Below are positions 59,981-64,000 of a stretch of DNA of 64,000 nt, piece by piece (position 1 is the stretch's first letter; each line of letters begins with the position of its first letter). This stretch comes from CAZEHS01 sp964649745 (GTDB lineage Bacteria; Bacillota; Clostridia; Peptostreptococcales; Acidaminobacteraceae): positions 30,700 to 94,699 of the forward strand of contig CAZYQI010000012.1 in NCBI GenBank assembly GCA_964649745.1, written 5' to 3'. The position numbers and the translations under genes are program-made. Under the pieces are notes generated by a model, which saw nothing but the letters and a program-made list of their open reading frames with translations, was not told where the DNA came from and ran no database searches.

Positions 59981-62227
59981 ATGCTGGATAAATTGGATCT
60001 GAACGATTTGCTTTCATATATCGACCCTTCAGCGCTCGACTATTCCGAGTGGGTGAATGTTGGGATGGCCCTGAAGCACGAAGGATACGCCGTTTCTGTT
60101 TGGGACCGGTGGTCCGGACGTGACACTGGCCGGTATCGGCCGGGCGAGTGCGAAAAGAAATGGAACGGTTTCCATGGCACCGGCACTCCGGTTACAGCCG
60201 GAACGATCGTGCAACTTGCAAAGGATAACGGCCGGAGGTATGAGCGAGATGAGGGTCACGAGTTGGGGTGGGACGATGAAATCAGGGATGACCTGGTTGT
60301 CATTGATAAGAATTGGGTGGAGGGCACTGAGGTTCATGACCCGGCTGCCTGGGGTCCGGCAAATGAGCTCATACGGTATCTCGAAACCTTATTTGAGGCA
60401 TCCGAAAATGTCGGGTATGTTGTTTCCACTTGGGAGAAGGACGGCAAATTCCTTCCCACCAAGGGGAACTGGGACAGGACCGCCGGGGATCTGATTCAGC
60501 GCCTGAACAACTGCGGGGACGATTTGGGGTCTGTTCTTGGAGATTACAACCCCAAGGCCGGCGCCTGGATCCGTTTCAATCCCATGGATGGTAAGGGCTG
60601 CAAGAATGAAAATGTAACGGAATTCCGTTACGCACTGGTCGAATCCGACACCATGGAACTGGACAAGCAGAATGCAATCTTGCGTCAGCTAGAGCTGCCT
60701 ATCGCGTGCCTGGTGCATTCGGGGAACAAGAGCCTTCATGCCATTGTGAAGGTCGACGCTGCCAACTACGACGAATACCGGAAACGGGTGGATTATCTAT
60801 ACAAAGTTTGCCAAAAGAATGGTCTGAAAATTGACAGCCAGAACCGCAACCCCTCCCGTCTTTCCCGTATGCCGGGAATAGTCAGGGGAGAAAACAAGCA
60901 GTTTATCGTTGATACCAACATTGGCAAGCCTAACTGGAACGAATGGTTTGAGTGGATAGAGGGTGTGAACGATGACCTTCCGGATCCGGAATCGCTCACG
61001 GACATCTGGAACAACCTGCCCCCGCTTTCACCGCCACTGATCCATGGGTTGCTACGCCAGGGACACAAGATGCTGATGGCGGGACCTTCGAAAGCCGGAA
61101 AATCCTATGCGTTGATTCAGCTGTGTATCGCCATTGCTGAAGGAAAGAAGTGGTTCGGATGGAACTGCGCCCAAGGAAGGATCCTTTATGTGAACCTTGA
61201 GCTAGACCGGGCCAGCTGTCTGCATCGTTTTAAAGATGTATACCAGACTCTCGGCTACGACGCTGCCAACATCGACAATATCGATATCTGGAACCTGCGT
61301 GGTAAGTCCGTGCCTATGGATAAATTGGCACCTAAGTTGATCCGCAGAGCCCATAAAAAAGAATACGTGGCCATTGTCATCGACCCTATTTATAAGGTCA
61401 TCACCGGCGACGAGAACAGTGCGGATCAGATGGCTCACTTCTGTAACCAGTTCGACCGCGTTTGCACGGATCTGGAGGCAGCGGTAATTTACTGCCATCA
61501 CCACAGCAAAGGTTACCAGGGCGGCAAGAAATCCATGGACCGGGCATCCGGCTCAGGAGTATTCGCTCGGGATCCGGACGCACTCATCGACCTGGTGGAG
61601 CTTGATCTGACGGAAGACATCTTGATTCATGAATCCAATAAAGCCGAGGCTGGGGCGATCACGGATGTCATCCGGAAGTATAACCGACCCTACTATGACG
61701 ATGAGGTGTCCCAGGATGATCTGTGCAGCGCTCCTCAGATGCGGATTCATGCGAAAACGGCGCTGAATGGCGCTCAGATGCGTGAAATGGCTGAGGCGGT
61801 AATTGTGTCCAAAGAAAGAGTGAAAGCGGCTTCTGCGTGGCGCGTTGAGGGTACGTTGAGGGAGTTTCCGAAGTTTGATCCTCTTAACCTGTGGTTCCGG
61901 TACCCGGTTCATGTGGTGGATAATGCGGGGATCCTGGGGGATGTGGAACCTGAATCCGAAAAACCAGCCTGGGCAAAGGCGGCCGAGAAGCGCAAGCCGA
62001 AGGAACAGAAGGCAGAGGAACGCTCAAACGCTCTGGAGATTGCGTTTTCAGCTCTGTATATGGACGGCAGTGAAGTTTCGATCGAGGATATATCCGAAGA
62101 AATGGGAGTCACAAAAAGAACGGTCTGGAACCGGATCCGTGAGCACGGCGGTTTCGAAACTTATAAATCTGATTCAGGAAAAGAAAGTTTCATCCGTAGG
62201 AAACCGGAAAAAGATGCAGGAAAATAA
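59981..62227 (+). CDS. Phage primase-helicase with PriCT and AAA domains
   Basis: The 748-residue protein starts with a PriCT-like domain (about residues 10-85, WVNVGMALKHEG). A RepB/primase-like region follows (about 195-320, with ACLVHSGNKSLHAIVKVDA). A RecA-like AAA_25 helicase domain has Walker A AGPSKAGKSYALIQL (about 367-381) and Walker B VAIVIDPIY. A short winged helix ends it (about 690-740). It should initiate phage DNA replication. Its own 3' flank contains candidate origin palindromes. Confidence 0.87.
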   Translation: MLDKLDLNDLLSYIDPSALDYSEWVNVGMALKHEGYAVSVWDRWSGRDTGRYRPGECEKKWNGFHGTGTPVTAGTIVQLAKDNGRRYERDEGHELGWDDEIRDDLVVIDKNWVEGTEVHDPAAWGPANELIRYLETLFEASENVGYVVSTWEKDGKFLPTKGNWDRTAGDLIQRLNNCGDDLGSVLGDYNPKAGAWIRFNPMDGKGCKNENVTEFRYALVESDTMELDKQNAILRQLELPIACLVHSGNKSLHAIVKVDAANYDEYRKRVDYLYKVCQKNGLKIDSQNRNPSRLSRMPGIVRGENKQFIVDTNIGKPNWNEWFEWIEGVNDDLPDPESLTDIWNNLPPLSPPLIHGLLRQGHKMLMAGPSKAGKSYALIQLCIAIAEGKKWFGWNCAQGRILYVNLELDRASCLHRFKDVYQTLGYDAANIDNIDIWNLRGKSVPMDKLAPKLIRRAHKKEYVAIVIDPIYKVITGDENSADQMAHFCNQFDRVCTDLEAAVIYCHHHSKGYQGGKKSMDRASGSGVFARDPDALIDLVELDLTEDILIHESNKAEAGAITDVIRKYNRPYYDDEVSQDDLCSAPQMRIHAKTALNGAQMREMAEAVIVSKERVKAASAWRVEGTLREFPKFDPLNLWFRYPVHVVDNAGILGDVEPESEKPAWAKAAEKRKPKEQKAEERSNALEIAFSALYMDGSEVSIEDISEEMGVTKRTVWNRIREHGGFETYKSDSGKESFIRRKPEKDAGK

Positions 62228-62440
62228 CGTGTTTTTTTCTTTCGCGGGTGTCGTTTCTCGCGAGAAAAAAACAGAAATTTTCCTTTCACACTTACGTTTC
62301 CTAGGAAGAAAAAAACGTGTTTTGCGTATTTTGCTTCCTGTGAAAAAAACGCGATCCCTATACATATATATATCGCGCGATAAGAAATACAAATAAAGAT
62401 TAATCAATATGATTATGTAGTCTGTAAGACAGCAGAAATT
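62228..62440. other. AT-rich palindromic region, possible phage origin
   Basis: No gene is evident here. The region has perfect palindromes TTTCTCGCGAGAAA (62254-62267) and TATCGCGCGATA (62371-62382) in AT-rich DNA. AACGTGTTTT occurs twice and long A-tracts recur. It follows the primase-helicase and precedes small genes, a common place for phage origins. Confidence 0.5.
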
Positions 62441-62486
62441 TGCTTCACACTTCGTGCTCACCCATCGTCATGGGCTGTGCTGTGTT

Positions 62487-62510
62487 GTTGGGCGACGAGC
62501 TACGCCCAAC
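62487..62510. repeat. Short inverted repeat
   Basis: GTTGGGCG (62487-62494) and CGCCCAAC (62503-62510) form an 8-bp stem with an 8-base loop. No T-run follows. It may be an operator or RNA structure upstream of the next small gene. Confidence 0.5.
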
Positions 62511-62568
62511 GAACAGCAAGCACGGCCGCCCGATGACTAAGCGGAAATTCCAAAATAAAAGGAGCAGC

Positions 62569-62841
62569 ATGGTGGCAAAACCTACAAAATCCGAAAATAG
62601 ATACTGGGAAAATGAACAGAGCGAAACGGTTGAATTTGGAAAGTCGTTTTTTAGAACTTTCGACCAGAGTGGCAAACTGCAAATCGGAAAGGTCGTAAAT
62701 GACAAAACGACCGGCGAAAAACTGTATATCGTAAAATTCGTGATTGATCGCAAGGAACTGCTCGGCAGCAAGGAAGGCTTGGACTTCCTGCTCGGCACCA
62801 TGGATATGTGGAGGAACATGCATGACAGCAAAGAAGATTGA
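62569..62841 (+). CDS. Small phage protein, unknown function
   Basis: The 90-residue protein (MVAKPTKSENRYWENEQSE) is polar, with a beta-rich middle (TFDQSGKLQIGKVV). AAAAGGAG precedes ATG 62569; the earlier open frame is not needed. It overlaps the RusA gene by 20 bases. No family is recognised. Confidence 0.6.
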   Translation: MVAKPTKSENRYWENEQSETVEFGKSFFRTFDQSGKLQIGKVVNDKTTGEKLYIVKFVIDRKELLGSKEGLDFLLGTMDMWRNMHDSKED

Positions 62842-63232
62842 ATTCTTCATGCCGATGCAACCGCCAACCATGACCCACCAGCAGAAGAAGGCCCGATGTG
62901 TGAACGGTAAGCCGGTGTTCTACGAGGATGCCGAGCTTAAGGCGGTCCGGCAGAAACTTATGGGGCACCTGGGATGCCATACGCCAGAAATGCGGCTGGG
63001 TGGCCCTGTGCGGTTGAAAACAAGGTGGTGCTTCCCGCGCTCAGGGAAACATGCTCACGGCGACTATAAGGCCACCAAGCCCGATACGGACAACCTGCAG
63101 AAGCTGTTGAAGGACTGCATGACGGATGTGGGGTTCTGGAATGACGATGCCCAGGTGGCGTCTGAGCTGATCGAGAAGTTTTGGTCCGATGTGCCCGGGA
63201 TCCATATCACGATCGAGGAGTTGGCCATATGA
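62822..63232 (+). CDS. RusA-family Holliday junction resolvase
   Basis: The 136-residue protein has the RusA pattern K-P-D-T-D-N-L-Q-K-L-L-K-D (about residues 81-93) and a second acidic region WNDDAQVASELIEKFW (about 101-116). The aspartates bind metal for cleavage of four-way DNA junctions. Size and motifs fit phage RusA. The ATG 62822 is inside the upstream gene and the next gene overlaps the stop (ATGA), so this is a coupled block. Confidence 0.85.
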   Translation: MTAKKIEFFMPMQPPTMTHQQKKARCVNGKPVFYEDAELKAVRQKLMGHLGCHTPEMRLGGPVRLKTRWCFPRSGKHAHGDYKATKPDTDNLQKLLKDCMTDVGFWNDDAQVASELIEKFWSDVPGIHITIEELAI

Positions 63233-63423
63233 ATGCCGAGGAAGAATACCGATTGCTTCTGGCCAGATACTACAAAGCCGGCGAGTGGTTTCCGACCGTG
63301 AGCGAAGCGGATCAAAAAGAAATGCTGCCTGAGTTCATGCAGATACTGCAGCGACTTAGTGAGTTGTACGGTCAGCTAAAAGCGAAGCGTAAAACATTTA
63401 TTGGGATTGATCTAATTGGCTAG
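63229..63423 (+). CDS. Small phage protein, unknown function
   Basis: The 64-residue helical protein (NAEEEYRLLLARYYKAGEWF) overlaps the RusA stop by four bases. It ends KTFIGIDLIG. No family is recognised; the helical, charged content could indicate a small partner of the resolvase, which is only a guess from position. Confidence 0.55.
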   Translation: MNAEEEYRLLLARYYKAGEWFPTVSEADQKEMLPEFMQILQRLSELYGQLKAKRKTFIGIDLIG

Positions 63424-63446
63424 AATCGAAAAATGGAGATGATCAC

Positions 63447-64000
63447 ATGATCACTGGAGTAATGGGCCAGTCCGGAATCACCAATCTGGCCAAAGAGATT
63501 GAATATGCAAAACGGGTAGATCTATTCCCGCCTTGCATCAGTAGACTAATGACCGATGAAGAGAAACGGAGGTATGAGAATATGAACGGATCCGCAGATA
63601 AAGCAATGATGAACCGAAGAGGTCCCAAGCCAAAACAGATCCGGTACTGTCCGGGTTGCGATACAACGTTGTATGTAAAGGAATCGCAGCTTACGGACAA
63701 TGTGATGGTTACCTGCCACAGCTGTGGGGGCGGCTATGACGCGGTGATGTTGGCCAGTACACCCAAAGGCGAGGACGCTGCGGCGCATAAACCAGAATCT
63801 CTTGAGGGCCGGGTACCTGCCACCATCAATCCGGAATTTAAAAAGGCTGTCCAGGAGATGGTGTCTCCCGCAGCGGATCCGGACGTTGTACGAAAGCCTG
63901 AGCTGGATGAATGCTGGCAAGCTGCAGCGGAGGCCGGATGGACCGAGACCGAGACCCGCGAGGTATACGCCCCTGAAAGCATCACTGACGCCCTTGCTGA
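63447..64000 (+). CDS. Phage zinc-ribbon protein, cut by window end
   Basis: The open frame from ATG 63447 runs to the window end (185 codons) with no stop. It has IRYCPGCDTTLYVKE and VTCHSCGGGYD (about residues 69-83 and 90-100), two C-x-x-C knuckles of a zinc ribbon. Basic residues before them (NRRGPKPKQ) suggest DNA or RNA binding. TGGAGATG lies upstream. The C-terminus is unseen, so the full function cannot be judged. Confidence 0.65.
   Translation, partial: MITGVMGQSGITNLAKEIEYAKRVDLFPPCISRLMTDEEKRRYENMNGSADKAMMNRRGPKPKQIRYCPGCDTTLYVKESQLTDNVMVTCHSCGGGYDAVMLASTPKGEDAAAHKPESLEGRVPATINPEFKKAVQEMVSPAADPDVVRKPELDECWQAAAEAGWTETETREVYAPESITDALA

Noticed and set aside
1..64000. CRISPR arrays
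   Set aside because: No regularly spaced direct repeats of 23-40 bases were seen; repeats present are dispersed palindromes.

Overview
The window is a piece of chromosome from a Gram-positive, probably anaerobic bacterium of the class Clostridia. The evidence is indirect but consistent: a fused acyl-CoA dehydratase activase of the 2-hydroxyacyl-CoA type, S-layer homology (SLH) surface proteins, the Firmicutes arginine-kinase/Clp operon (mcsA-mcsB-clpC) followed by radA and disA, strong AGGAGG-type ribosome binding sites, TTGACA/TATAAT promoters and many U-tailed terminators. I see no rRNA, tRNA or CRISPR array. No species can be named from the sequence alone.

Positions 1-47250 are host chromosome. 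In order: a giant SLH surface protein; a MarR regulator with a MATE exporter; MFS and EamA transporters; small membrane proteins; a 1432-residue dehydratase activase followed by a PRC/MgtE-N/CBS protein and an acyl-CoA ligase; a YerC-type repressor; PTS enzyme I; a WG-repeat lipoprotein; a rhomboid protease; galU-galE; a YezG-like protein; a Gfo/Idh/MocA oxidoreductase; a Nif3-like protein; glutamate dehydrogenase; a membrane diguanylate cyclase; an EF-G-like GTPase; a hemolysin III family protein; an ABC-F ATPase; an SLH-CAP secreted protein; mcsA-mcsB-clpC-radA-disA; a small cysteine-containing protein; and a CarD-type regulator. Short palindromic repeats of at least two families are scattered in the gaps.

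Positions 47400-64000 are the left part of a temperate prophage, cut by the window end. It starts with an integrase facing left, then a CI-like S24 repressor diverging from a Cro-like gene across an operator region built on GTTGCA-N6-TGCAAC. A long rightward early operon of small genes follows: Rha antirepressor, HTH proteins, KTSC protein on the opposite strand, zinc metallopeptidase, SleB-like hydrolase, TOPRIM-like protein and YopX. After these come recombination and replication genes: a SbcC/RecF-like ATPase, a RecA-like ATPase, DUF669, a DEAD/DEAH helicase, a primase-helicase and RusA. Late structural genes are not reached.

The most interesting host observation is around glutamate dehydrogenase. 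A consensus promoter is followed by a leader holding two hexaloop hairpins. The second hairpin shares its 3' arm with a strong intrinsic terminator placed just before the gene. Immediately after gdhA lies a previously untracked 57-residue ORF that looks like a bare ANTAR RNA-binding domain. Together they suggest a compact antitermination circuit for glutamate dehydrogenase, with the antiterminator encoded in the operon it controls.
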